From NCBI GenBank assembly GCA_963565915.1, contig OY751492.1:4402001-4466000 (forward strand): DNA of 64,000 nt, read 5' to 3'. The position numbers were made by a program, and so were the translations under genes. The notes under the pieces were generated by a model. It was not told the DNA's origin, searched no databases, and saw only the letters and a list, made by a program, of their open reading frames with translations. Every line of letters starts with the position of its first letter. The first letter of the stretch is position 1. The stretch comes from Entoloma clypeatum (Eukaryota; Basidiomycota; Agaricomycetes; Agaricales; Entolomataceae). This document shows, piece by piece, positions 8,751 through 19,882 of this stretch.

Positions 8751-11113
8751 ATGTCTTTCCATGACGAACCCCCCTCTTCCTCTAGCGGTGGTTGAGCCCT
8801 TAAAGCTCCATCACTTGCTAGATCGGCCAGGATCAACACCCAATCTGTCGCCAAACCCCCCGTCTCTCTTTATTGGCCGGATTCTCCAACTGATCGCACT
8901 CAATCGTCCTCTCCCGCACCAACTGGTAAGGCTGAGAAAATCCGTCTCAGGCAGAAGGCTCGCAAGTCTGCCCTGTGGAAGGTAATCCCACTGGTAACTG
9001 GTCAGAAGAACTGATCGATGTCGACACTCTTCCGTATGTCAGCCAACTCGTCTCTGTGGGGCCCCTAGCTCCCACCAAAACTGTTTACCGCAGCGACACC
9101 CCCTTCAGTGGGCAGGCCGAAGCGGCGAGGCATTCTTCCATCGCACTTCCCGCTAACGCCGGACTTGTGACGTTCGAGACTGTTCTGGATTACGTACTCA
9201 ATGATCCGAAGCACGACCTCATCCCCAGCGAGTTACAGGTTAACATGGCAGGTGACAGCGAGGACAACCTCGCTGCAATGTGCGCTGCTCTCAAAACTGT
9301 CGGCGAGGCTATCAACTTTGGTCTGGCCTCTGGCGGCACCCTCACTCAGCTCAACATGGCCACCCTCTCCGCTGCCGTCATTTCATTGGCACAGCGGGTC
9401 ATCATTCGAGGCATCACGCGAGACGCCGTCACTTCTGATGGAGTCCTCAGAGATGAATTCTTCATGCTCTTCGCTCTCATGGGCGATAAACTTGGCTTTA
9501 ACCTTAACAGCGACGGCAATCTCATTCACAAGGACTATGTCCCCCCCCCTCCACCCCCGACACCCGCCTCCCAGGGCAAAGGCAAGTCTAAGGCTCCTCC
9601 TCCTCCCAACCCTCCCACCACCTCTCAGGCGGCGGACACCTCCATGTCGGACTCCTGGCAAGTCCACAAATCCCCCGCCCCTCCCAAAGCTCCCAGCTCT
9701 GGTAAGGCCCTGATCCCACGCGGCACCAAGGGTCTACCCTTGGCGCCCGCCCCAGCAGCCCAGCCTTCCAGGGGTTTACCCTCTGGAACGGTCAAGCGAG
9801 CCTTCAGGATCGATGACACGTCAGCATTCCTGCCCTTACCGCCCAAGGGACCTGCTTACAACAGGGCTCCTAGGCCGTCCTATGCCAACAAAGCCAAGAG
9901 TGGAGCACACGCCGCGCCTACAGGCAAAGCGCCTGCAGAAACTGGAGGCAATGTTCCCACCCTGAAGACTCCTGCGGCTCCTAAGCCCAGAGTGTCCTCG
10001 ACCACCAAGGGCGCCAACAGGCGCTTTGTCATGATATCAAGCTCTGAGTGGGCCCTTTTCAAGAAACGCGACAAGGTTCACAAGGCTGCTCTTGAAGCGC
10101 TTGCAAATCTCAACTCTCCTCTCTCCCTCGAGGCTGCCGACTTATGCCCTGAAGGATTGAGGATGAAAACTATCAGTTCCACCAGTCGGGTCGTCCCCAC
10201 CGATGTTGAACTCACCAACATTGGCAAGTTCATTGAACGCTTGCTCGAAACCGACAATGCAGAGATTAACGTCTATCTTCCGACATCTAAATCCTTCCTG
10301 AAGTTGACTGGCGTGCCCCGCGTCCTCAACAAGGAACCCATTTCGTCTGAGGCCATTGGCAAAGTCATCACAAAACACTGCTTTGCAGTCATGAGGAAAC
10401 GAGTTGTCCTCATGTCCGCTGCCCGAATCGTCATCTACTCCAAAACTGCGGATACGTGCACGGTTTACTTCGATGTTCAGGATACCCAGAGTGGGGCCAC
10501 CCTGAACACCCTTATCAAGACCAAGATTCGCTGGAATGTCAAAGCAAACTTCAGGCCCTCCCCTATCAGACAGGCGGACAAGCACATTGGCGTCCCCCTC
10601 TGCAGGAACTGCTTCCAGTGGGGGCACCAGATCCGTGACAATGGAACTGGCTGCCCCTCTAGACCCCAACTCTGCTCCGCATGTGGTGGCCCTCACCACG
10701 TCGATAACCACAGGCATCACGCCCCTTGTTGCAAGGGTGCACCCAAAGCCAACCCTCCTATCGCTCCCACCCCTGCTGGGCAGCCATGCGATCATGCTCC
10801 TAGGTGTCGCAACTGCGGTGAAGACCACCGCTCCGACTCCACTATTTGCAAGTTCTGGAAGAACCGCTTTGACCCCTCTTTCCACCGCAAGGCCTATGAC
10901 AAGGCTGCCGCGAAAGATGCATCACACAAGGCAGCCAAGGCTGCCTGCCCCACCACCACGACGGCGGCCAAGGTTGCAACCCTTGTCCCCACTGATCGTA
11001 ACCGCTTCGAGGTTCTAGATGGTATGGAGGATGTCGCGCCTTCAAACCCTGAGCCCATGCAAATTGCCACAACTAGTGGGACCAGCCCCTCTGATGGCGT
11101 TGTTAATGGTTGA
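8751..11113 (+). pseudogene. LINE ORF1 (zinc-knuckle nucleic-acid-binding protein), broken near its N-terminus
   Basis: ATG at 8751 opens MSFHDEPPSSSSGG and meets TGA at 8793-8795 (GGT GGT TGA GCC, best explained as CGA to TGA). The frame reopens (KAEKIRLRQKARKSALW) and passes by a one-base shift near 8970 into the long frame that runs to 11113. The middle is rich in Pro/Ala/Lys (about residues 190-350). A conserved helical region follows (about residues 380-520), then a C-terminal cluster of CCHC knuckles (CRNCFQWGH..., CSACGGPHH, CRNCGEDHR). This protein would coat the LINE RNA. The ORF1 stop overlaps the ORF2 start. Confidence 0.75.
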
Positions 11114-13715
11114 TACAACCGCAGCGCCTGACATGGACGAGCTGGTCTCCCTTAAGTTACGTCCCCATAATGTTCGGAGAACTAACACTATCATTGAATC
11201 TTTCCTTGTTAGACACAACGAAGATATCGATATCTATTTTGTACAGGAACCTGTCAAGTACCTTGCCCGCCACACCGTTTCCACCTCCTCCAAGAGTGGA
11301 TCCCCTATCTACTCCTATTTCCGAAACCCATCTTGGATATGCTCAGACGCTTCCATGGCTGACTCCTCAGCCCGCACGGTAGATTACTTCAACACTAACA
11401 TCGCCCATCTGCGCCCTGTTCTCCATCACGAATTTGACACCCCATCTGACATCCAAATCTTATCCTTATGGCCCACCAAATCTCGGCAGGTCTTCCTCAT
11501 CAATGTGTACTCTGATGCTTCAGGAACGGCCATCAAGTGGCTTACCTGTAATGCTCACATGCTCCGCTCCCCTGTCATCTTTCTTGGTGGCGACTTCAAC
11601 TGCCTGTCTGCTCTCTGGGACGCGGCAGTCCCCTATGCCTCGAGTCTCTCTACCGACCTCGTGCATGTCACTTCTTCCCTTGACCTTACGCTCAGCAGAA
11701 CAAATACTGACCCTCCCACACGGATCCTGGACAACCCACTGCACCGGCCCTCCACGCTCGACCTCGTCTTCCTCCCGGTCTCCAGGCCTAGAAAATGCGA
11801 ACGCTTTTTGTGTCCCTTTGAACACGACACTTCTGACCACGTCCCCCTGACCGTCTACCTGCCCTCGACTCTGTACCAGCCTTTGGTCTGGCAGATCGTC
11901 CCCTTGAAAACCTACGAAGATTATGTTGCAGGTCTCTTAGTTGCCTTTAGCTCGGTCCCCGACTCCTATGCCTCAGCCCAGGATGTCGAAACTGCAGCTA
12001 TTAACCTCCAGACAGCCCTTTCTGAGAATTGGGACACTCAATCTCGCCCAGTCAAAGGCGCAGGATTGCACTCCCACTCGTGGTGGAGCGAGACCTGCGA
12101 CTTAGCCAGGCAAGTGTATCTCGACACCAAATCTCCCGTTGACTATAGCAATCTTCGGGCGGTAATCCGGGCAGCCAAATGAGAATTCTTTGAAGATAGA
12201 ATCGAGACCATTGCCCTCTCCCAAAAAAACCCCTGGTCCCTCATGGACTGGCACAAGCCCCGTCGCTCAGACCCCCTTGCAAATTTGAAGGGGGCCAATG
12301 GTGATGTTCTCCACTCTTCTAACGACATGTTTGACGCTTTTGACAAGGCCTTTCATACGCCTCCTCCTAACTCTCCAAAGATGGGTATCCTCAATGAAAT
12401 CCCACAAGAACCTACTCGCGACTGGATACCGATCACGGGTCCCGAGATTATGTCCCTTGTCCTCAAATGCAATCCCAAATCTGCCCCTGGTCCTAACCAC
12501 GTATCATGGGCTCTCCTCAAGCGTCTCCTCCAGAAAGATGAAGTGTTGACACACATCACAGCCCTAGCTAATGCCTGCATAGATTACTCTTGCTGGCCTG
12601 CAGCTTTCAAAACCTCTGTCACGGTTATCATACCGAAGCCTGGCAAAGAAACCTACGATAAACCCAAGTCCTTTCAACCCATCGTTCTCCTCAACACGGT
12701 GGCAAAGATTATTGAGAAAGTCATCGCCAATCGAATGCAATTCGAATGCGCTAAGTACAGCCTTGTCCACCAATACCAATTCGGCGGACTTCGCTACAGA
12801 TCTACAACTGATGCTGGCATCATCATAACACACAGAGTCCGGAATGGGTGGGCGAAGAAACGTGACATGGGGGTTGTGGCCTTCGACATCGCGCAATTCT
12901 TCCCTTCTCTGGACCATCAATTTTTGCTAGGAGTACTATGGCGGCTGGGGTTTTCAGCCGCCTTGAGTAAGTTCTTCGAATCATATCTCCGTGGATGGTC
13001 TACTCGTTTTGTCTCAGGACAGAATGTCTCAGACCTCTTCGAAATCCTCTTTGGTGTGGGTCAAGGCTCGGCACTCTCCCCCATCCTTTCCGGCATCTAT
13101 CTTTCGCCGGCCCTCAGAATCTTCTACAGTTGTGGTCATGTGCAGTACCTAGATCTATTCTCCTTCATAGACGACGGCATGCTCATCGCCCAGTCTTCTG
13201 ACCTTGACGCTATCAGATTCCACCTACGGGCTGGCCGAAAAGCCATCGACGGCATCCTCATTGGCATGGGACTGGCCACTGAACCGACGAAAGACGAACT
13301 CATGTTCTTTACCCGAACCGTCTCTCCATCATACCCTATCGTTCGACTACCTGGTCAACCCCCCCTCCAAGTCAAGGCCATTTTGCGCTACCTCAGCTTC
13401 TTCTTCAACCATCGTCTGACCTTCAACGAGCACAGACGCTTCTATGCCACCAAGGCGCTCACATCCATCCCCCTCCTCCTTGGTAACTCCTCACGTGGTC
13501 TCTCACCCCACCTCAAACGCCTCCTGTACATGTCATGCATCATGCCGATCCTCACTTATGGATGCCAACTCTGGTACTACAACGGTCCATGCCTCAAAAC
13601 CGCTTTCAACCTGTTGAACTCAGTCCACTACAGAGGCGCCAGATGGATCACCGGCGCTTTCAATCGGTCGCCTACCGGGGGTGTCCTCGCTATTGCGGGG
13701 CTCATGCCTGCTAGA
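11106..13715 (+). pseudogene. LINE ORF2, 5' part: AP endonuclease and reverse transcriptase (nonsense codon, then gypsy insertion)
   Basis: ATG at 11106 lies within the ORF1 stop (ATGGTTGA). The N-terminal 270 residues are an endonuclease/exonuclease/phosphatase domain: YFVQEP, FLGGDFN, STLDLVFL and SDHVPL are its catalytic motifs. A TGA at 12180-12182 interrupts the linker, in frame on both sides (AAK-stop-EFFED, again as if CGA to TGA). The RT follows with SAPGPNHVSW, KSFQPIVLLNTVAKI, DIAQFFPSLDH, GVGQGSALSPILSGIY and the catalytic FIDDG. At 13716 the frame is broken by gypsy element G1; it resumes at 19883. Confidence 0.85.
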
Positions 13716-13999
13716 TGTTATGGACTCTACGGTATGAGGACCACATCATATCTTTTACTTATCGGCCCGACTCGGCGCCCTCTTACGAGCTTACTATGTC
13801 TAATGTCTACTTTCGCAATCTTCGATTTCCAGTCTGACTCATTACATTACTTCGTCATCCCCTTTAGTATACTTTGCTCCCGCACTGACTCGCTTTCCGC
13901 AGTCAGCTTACTCACTGTACATAGCCTTCCGCAGTCGCCTTACTCATGCGCACTGCCTTCCGCAGTACTGACTCATCCGCTACCGCCTATAGTCAGTAC
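13716..13999 (+). repeat. 5' LTR of G1, truncated
   Basis: It matches the first 280 or so bases of the intact 402-bp LTR at 19481-19882. It then stops at AGTCAGTAC, just before the TATATAAA box, and jumps into gag sequence. About nine differences from the 3' LTR were counted by eye, all transitions. Confidence 0.9.
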
Positions 14000-15292
14000 A
14001 GAGATCAGAGAGTTTATCGGTGTCCAGACAACTGTTATCAGAAGATTGATTAGGACGCTCACATCGAGATGTCCCAGAGCCACATCATCACGTCTTACTT
14101 GAAGCAGCAGATCTACGCCCACTTCACCACCGAAGAACAACAGACCAAGTACAACCGCTGGGCACGAAACGAGAGACTTGACCCCTTCTCACGACCAACA
14201 GATGCGCAGGAACAGAGATTCCTTAGAGATTTACAGAGGAAATACTCTGAACGTTTTGCCACCGATTCCGCCGACGAGTCCCCTGACGAATTTACTTTTG
14301 ACTCCGCGCAGTCAGATATCGAACAGACGCCTAGAACAGGGACTCATTTTCAATCCTTACCTGTATCCCGAACCCCATCTTCATCCCAACAACCCGACCT
14401 CTCTTCTCCTCCGCAGACTCTAAACATGGCAGAAGCTCCGGCTGTACAAACAATGGATACATCCAAGATCATCAAGGATCCTGGGATGTTCAAGGACAGA
14501 TACACCTTTGACGAGTGGTGGAAGGCCACCAAACTATACATCAGGTTCCAAAAGAGCCTCACAGACGATCAGAAGATTCTTGCAGTGCTATCCCGCATGA
14601 TGGAAGGGTCCGGCAGACACTGGGCCAGTAACAAGTTAGACGACCTTGCCACCGATGGCGAGAACATCACCTGGTTAGGTTTCTCAGATGACATCGCTAC
14701 GCGATTCTCTATTGCCAACAAGTCGGCAGCGGCCAAGGCGAGACTCGAAGTCCTGAAACAGGAGAAATGCACCATCGACGAATTCTTGGACGAATTCGAA
14801 GAGCTCTTGAAGCTGTCAAACCTTGGCGAAGAAACTGGGAAATACATCCTGGAAAAGAACGTCAACCGCAGAATCTCTGAACAAGTGGCTAGCGATGGCA
14901 AGACGTACACCGATTATGCAAAGAAGATCCGAAACAAGGGACGACAGATGGAAGGACATGCACTGGTCATCCGAGGAGGCGGCGACATGCGCACCGGATC
15001 GGGTACCACTTATGGTGGTCAGGGCAAAGCCATGGAAATCGACAAAGCAGGAGTAGCCCGTTGCTACAACTGTCAACACTTCGGTCATCTGGCTAAAGAC
15101 TGTAGCGCTCCAAAGAAGAAAGATGGTCGCAAGTGTTTCAACTGTGACCAAGAAGGCCATATCGCGCGCAACTGCCGCAAGCCGAAGAAGAACTCCGGAA
15201 GGGTTAGGAAGGTATCTGAGGAAGATGCCGAGAATGATGAAACCACAATCTTAGAAGCTGACGAGAAGGATTTTCCCGAAGGGTCCGATTAA
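14000..15292 (+). pseudogene. G1 Gag, N-terminally deleted, two CCHC knuckles
   Basis: The frame from ATG 14069 to 15292 (407 aa) is open, but comparison with G2 shows the first 110 or so residues of Gag were deleted. The first 70 bases (IREFIGVQTTVIRRL) lie in a different frame, as they also do in G2. The capsid-like part spans MAEAPAVQTMDTSK through YTDYAKKIRNKGRQ. Two zinc knuckles follow, CYNCQHFGHLAKDC and CFNCDQEGHIARNC, then an acidic tail. Gag would package the element RNA. Pol is in the -1 frame and overlaps the gag end. Confidence 0.8.
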
Positions 15293-18200
15293 ACGACGCT
15301 AAGTCGCGACCCTTATCTATTAAACGGACTTGCTTGCCTTGTATGACTACAGACAATAGAACCTATGTCATCCCTGCCAAGCGAGCCGCTGCGTTGACTA
15401 AGATTGTGAAGGAAGATAACCCTCTGAAAAGACAAGAAATCAGGCTGTTAGCTCAGCTCAAAACACGACGAGGACCAAAGGTTATCCGACCTGAGGTTGA
15501 CAGCGGATGTGAACACACATGCATCCATCCCAGAATAGTACGCGAACAGAACCTCCCCACGTGAGGAATACCACCCATAGCAATTCTAAATGCAGATGGA
15601 TCACCAAATCGACAACAGAAAGCAAGCCAACTTGCCGAAGTCAAACTGGATTTGGGAGCACATCAGGAAACCATGGAAGCAATGGTACTGGACATTGGGA
15701 GAACGGACATGCTCTTGGGACATGACTGGTTGGTGCACCACAACCCCACAATCAATTGGACAACCGGCGTGGTAACATTTAACCGGTGCCCAACAACATG
15801 TCGAACCAAACACTCAGATTTTAGGATTAACCTTAATGGTCGCAAACACCGGGTTCGCATGGTTGAGGTGCGCGACAAAGATGCACCCAAAAAGTCGGAT
15901 CAGAAATGGAAGCCTGGAGACCCTATTTTAGAAGCTGTCACTCCCACACCACCTCCCACAACCAAACGACCCTCATATGTTGAACAATTTGCTCATCTTT
16001 TTGAGAAAGAGAACTTTGATAAGATCCCAAAGGAGAGGGAATGGGACCATGGTATCGAACTTACACCGGACGCACCAAAGGAACTAGGGGGAAATACATA
16101 TCCTATGATGCAAAAGGAACAAGAGGAATTGGACGCATTCATTGACGAGGGTCTAGCAACAGGAAAGATCCGTCCATCCAAATCCCCTTATGCCTCCCCT
16201 TGCTTCTTCATCAACAAGAAGGATGGCTCCAAACGATTGGTACAAGATTACCGCATGGTCAATAAATTCACGGTCAAAGACAAGTTCCCACTCCCACGAA
16301 TATCCGATCTCTTGGACGTACTGAAAGATGCGGTCTACTTCAATAAAATGGACATCATGTGGGGTTATAACAATGTCCGGATTAAGGAGGGCGATGAATG
16401 GAAAGCTGCCTTCCTCACCAGTTGAGGATTGTTCGAACCATTGGTCATGTTTTTCGGTCTTTGCAACTCCCCAGGAATGTTCTCTCGAATGATGGCTAGT
16501 CTATTCCGGGACCAGATCCGCCGACGTATCTGCGTGATCTACATGGATGACATCATGGTTATCGGTAAAACCAAGGAAGAACTTGCGCAAAACACTGAAG
16601 AAATCCTACAGATCCTATCGGACAATGATTTGTTCCTAAAGGAGAAGAAGTGTTTATGGGAAGTAACGAAATGTCCTATATTGGGATATGTGGTTGGTGA
16701 GGGACGTGTTGAGATGGAAACTGAGAAGGTGGATACAATTTGAAACTGGCGAGCACCCACATCAAAAAAGGAAGTTCAGAAGTTCCTTGGATTTGCTAAC
16801 TTCTATCAACATTTTATTGAAGGGTACTCAAACATCGCAAAACCTCTCACCGCGCTCACAGGCGGTACGGCATTTACTTGGGGACCAACAGAGCAGCAAG
16901 CTTTTGAAGGTCTCATATGGGCAATTACATCGGCACCAGTCTTGGCATTACCGAAACCAGAGGGACAGTTCAGGGTTGAAACCAATGCATCGGGCTATGC
17001 AATTGGAGCAGTACTCTCTCAGAAGCAAGACAACAAATGGCACCCCATCGCGTTCTTGTCGCGGACCATGTCCGCGGCCGAACAGAATTACAAGATATAT
17101 GACAAGGAACTCCTGGCAGTCGTGGAAGCATTGAAAGATTGGAGACACTATCTTCTTGAAGCCAGGGAACGTTTCGAGATCTTGACCGATCACAAGAACC
17201 TGGAATATTTCCGTCATCCTCAGGACCTAAATCAACGACAGCGACACTGGAAAATGAAGTTACAAGGCTATGACTTCGAATTACGGCATGTGCCCGGCAA
17301 GACCAATGCAAAAGCGGACATCCTGTCACGCTTACCCTGGTATGAAGCGGAGCTCAAACCACAGGACAGTGACCAAATGCTCAAGGAGGGACTATTCTTG
17401 AAATGGTTGGAATCAGAAGATGTGGTACAAATGGAGATGTTCACGGAGGAACAATTCTTTGAAGGGGGTGAGACATCTGATTCCATCAAAATTAGAAACA
17501 TCACAACCATCGAAAACCCATGGATCGCACGCATCAAGGCTTTGAACCGCATTGAGACAGAAGTAGTGCAGGGCCTAAAAAAGAATCCTCATTGGTATCA
17601 ACAGGAGAATGGGATCACCTACGCAGGAGAACGAGTCTATGTCCCGCCAGACCCACAATTACGACAAGAATTGATGTTTGAGTCACACGATGCACCAGTG
17701 GCGGGACATCCAGGACAGTACCGGACACATGAACTCCTTACTCGCACCTACTGGTGGCCTACCATACTGCATGATGTGAAGAAGTATGTGAAGGGTTGCG
17801 ACACTTGTCAATGCAACAAGATTAACCGACAAAAGCGACATGCTCCGCTACATCCCCATGCAGCACCAAGTCACCCATGGGCAGACATAGGAATTGATGT
17901 CGTGGGACCGATACCAGAATCTGATGGAAAAAACGCAATTCTGGTTATCATGGATAGACATTCGAAGATGCTTCACCTTATTCCAACAACCGTGGAACTA
18001 TCAGCTGAAGGATTAGCCAAGATCTATCGGGATCAGATATGGAAGCTTCATGGGATCCCTAAGAAGATCATCAGCGATAAGGGACCACAGTTCGCCGCGA
18101 AGTTCATGGAGATACTCTGCCGCATGCTAGAGATCAAAAGGAACCTGTCCACCACATACCACCCACAGACTGACAGACAGGCCAAGTGATCGCATCAGGA

Positions 18201-18942
18201 GACGGAAGCGTTCTTATGAAACTTTGTCAACCATCTACAGGATGATTGGGCTGAATGGATCGCAATCACAGAGTTCCAGTACAATGACAAAGAACATCAG
18301 ACGATGAAGCACACCCCATTCTACCTCAACTACGGTTTACATCCGTGGAAGGGAGAGCTCGTGTTAGAAGATACCAATCCGGCTGCCAATGACTTGTTGA
18401 AAAAACTCAAACAGGCACGAGAAGAAGCCAATGCTGCGCTGAAACAAGCACAGGATCAGATAAAGAAGACAGTTGACACACGGCGAAGTCCATCTCAGGA
18501 CTACCGCATCGGAGACAAGGTGTGGCTGGAAGGGACTAACATCAGGACCGATCGCCCCTCAAAGAAACTTGATGCACTCCGACATGGACCATTCAAAGTC
18601 CTAGAGAAGAAAGGAGCTAGCGCGTACCTTCTTGATCTTCCGAAGACTTGGAAGATGATTCACCCTGTATTCAACGAGACTCTGTTGTCACCATATGAAA
18701 CTCCGAAGTACGCCATCCAGAAGAAGAAACCAGCCCCTGATCCGATCATTGTCGAAGGACGAGAAGAGTACCATGTGTCTACAATTCTAGACTCTCGAAA
18801 GTTCCACGGAAAGATCCAGTACCTCGTCCAGTGGGAAGGATATGGTCCAGAAGAGAACACATGGGAACCTCGAGCTAATGTTCAGAACGCTCAAGATTTG
18901 ATCTGTGATTTCCATCGGCAGAACCCGTCTCGCCCACGATAG
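15293..18942 (+). pseudogene. G1 Pol: protease, RT, RNase H, integrase, chromodomain; several TGA codons
   Basis: One frame carries the polyprotein but is stopped by TGA at 15562, 16423, 16741, 18187 and 18217. At four of these G2 keeps CGA; the stop at 16423 is shared with G2. Domains in order: protease (VDSGCEHTC, then LGHDWLVHHNPTINW), RT (FFINKKDGSKRLVQDYR, YMDDIMVIG), RNase H ([22 protein letters not shown]), integrase zinc finger ([10 protein letters not shown]...CDTC), DDE core ([17 protein letters not shown]) and a C-terminal chromodomain ([17 protein letters not shown]). The RNase H catalytic Asp is Asn (VETNASG; Asp in G2), and the integrase catalytic Glu is Lys (RQAK; Glu in G2). 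The copy is inactive on several independent counts. Confidence 0.9.
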
Positions 18943-19074
18943 ACAGCTCTCAGAATCCATGACAAGTATCAACCTCATCAGTCAACCACACACCGAGTTC
19001 CCCGCTCTAGTCCTTTTTCCCTGCCCAATATAGCCTCCCCCTTCTTCTTCTATCTCTCAACCATCCTCGCCGCC

Positions 19075-19446
19075 ATGTCCAACACCACCGTTACCTCCAC
19101 CTCTACCACCGACATCAACCCCGCCATCGCCGCCCTCATGAACGAAGCACTCTCCATGAGAGACCAAATCCATGCTCTCGAAACTTCCCTTGCCGACCTC
19201 CTCCATCGCCAGATGCATATCCGGCTTCACTCGCTGTCCAACCTACCCGTCGCCCCGAGTCCCAAGGAAAAACAAATTCTCGGAAACTACACCAGCACCC
19301 TCATAATCGAGAATCAACGTATTCAGCTGGCTATCAAAGGCCTCGAACTCGCCGTAGCCATCAACGAGGAGTTGATATATGATTGGAGCCTCAAGGAAAG
19401 TCCGAACTGGTCCGATCCCGGCAACAATGAGGAATGGGGACAGTGA
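19075..19446 (+). CDS. G1 ORF3: third ORF between pol and the 3' LTR, 123 aa, unknown
   Basis: An intact ATG-to-stop frame lies 132 bases past pol and 34 bases before the 3' LTR. The protein starts MSNTTVTSTSTTDINPAI, has a helical, Leu-rich core (ALSMRDQIHALETSLADLL, RQMHIRLHSL), a second helix (KGLELAVAINEEL) and an acidic Trp-containing tail (PNWSDPGNNEEW). There is no signal peptide, TM segment or cysteine, so it is not a typical envelope protein. G2 has a homologue at 30710 with about 65 percent identity over 110 residues (counted by eye) and many silent differences. It could be a Gag accessory, assembly or regulatory factor; the function is unknown. Confidence 0.7.
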   Translation: MSNTTVTSTSTTDINPAIAALMNEALSMRDQIHALETSLADLLHRQMHIRLHSLSNLPVAPSPKEKQILGNYTSTLIIENQRIQLAIKGLELAVAINEELIYDWSLKESPNWSDPGNNEEWGQ

Positions 19447-19480
19447 CTCTGTGAGGACACAGAGCTTGGAGAGGGGAACA

Positions 19481-19882
19481 TGTTACGGACTCTACGGTAT
19501 GAGGACCACGTCATATCTTTTACTTATCAGCCCGACTCGGCGCCCTCTTACGAGCTTACTATGTCTAATGTCTACTTTCGCAACCTTTGATTTCCAGTCT
19601 GACTCATTACATTACTTCATCATCCCCTTTAGTATACTTTGCTCCCACGCTGACTCGCTTTCCACAGTCAGCTTACTCACTGTACATAGCCTTCCGCAGT
19701 CGCCTTACTCATGCGCACTGCCTTCCGCAGTACTGACTCATCCGCTACCGCCTATAGTCAGTACCTATATAAACCTCTTATACTATAGTAGATTCCTTAG
19801 ATTTAGCAATCACTTTGCTCTTCGCCTTTCCACTTTCCTGCATACTCTGCCCGAACCTTGGAACAGTTTGTTAAGCATAACA
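19481..19882 (+). repeat. 3' LTR of G1, 402 bp, with polypurine tract
   Basis: It runs from TGTTACGG to GCATAACA and is preceded by a polypurine tract (GGAGAGGGGAA, 19467-19478). The U3 holds repeated TTCCGCAGT words, TGACTCA motifs and CTATATAAA before the presumed transcription start. It is the same type as the solo LTR at 35737. Confidence 0.93.

Larger units (their letters stand above)
13716..19882 (+). mobile_element. Ty3/gypsy chromovirus G1, inserted in the LINE (duplication CTAGA)
   Basis: The element is bounded by TGTTA...TAACA LTRs and flanked by CTAGA at 13711-13715 and 19883-19887. Order: truncated 5' LTR, gag, pol (protease, RT, RNase H, integrase, chromodomain), a small third ORF, 3' LTR. 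An internal deletion removed the 3' part of the 5' LTR, the primer site and the gag N-terminus. Pol carries several TGA codons plus losses of catalytic residues (see the pol entry), so this copy is dead. Confidence 0.93.

Noticed and set aside
10142..10885. 247-residue minus-strand ORF
   Set aside because: Antisense to LINE ORF1, which has clear zinc knuckles on the plus strand.
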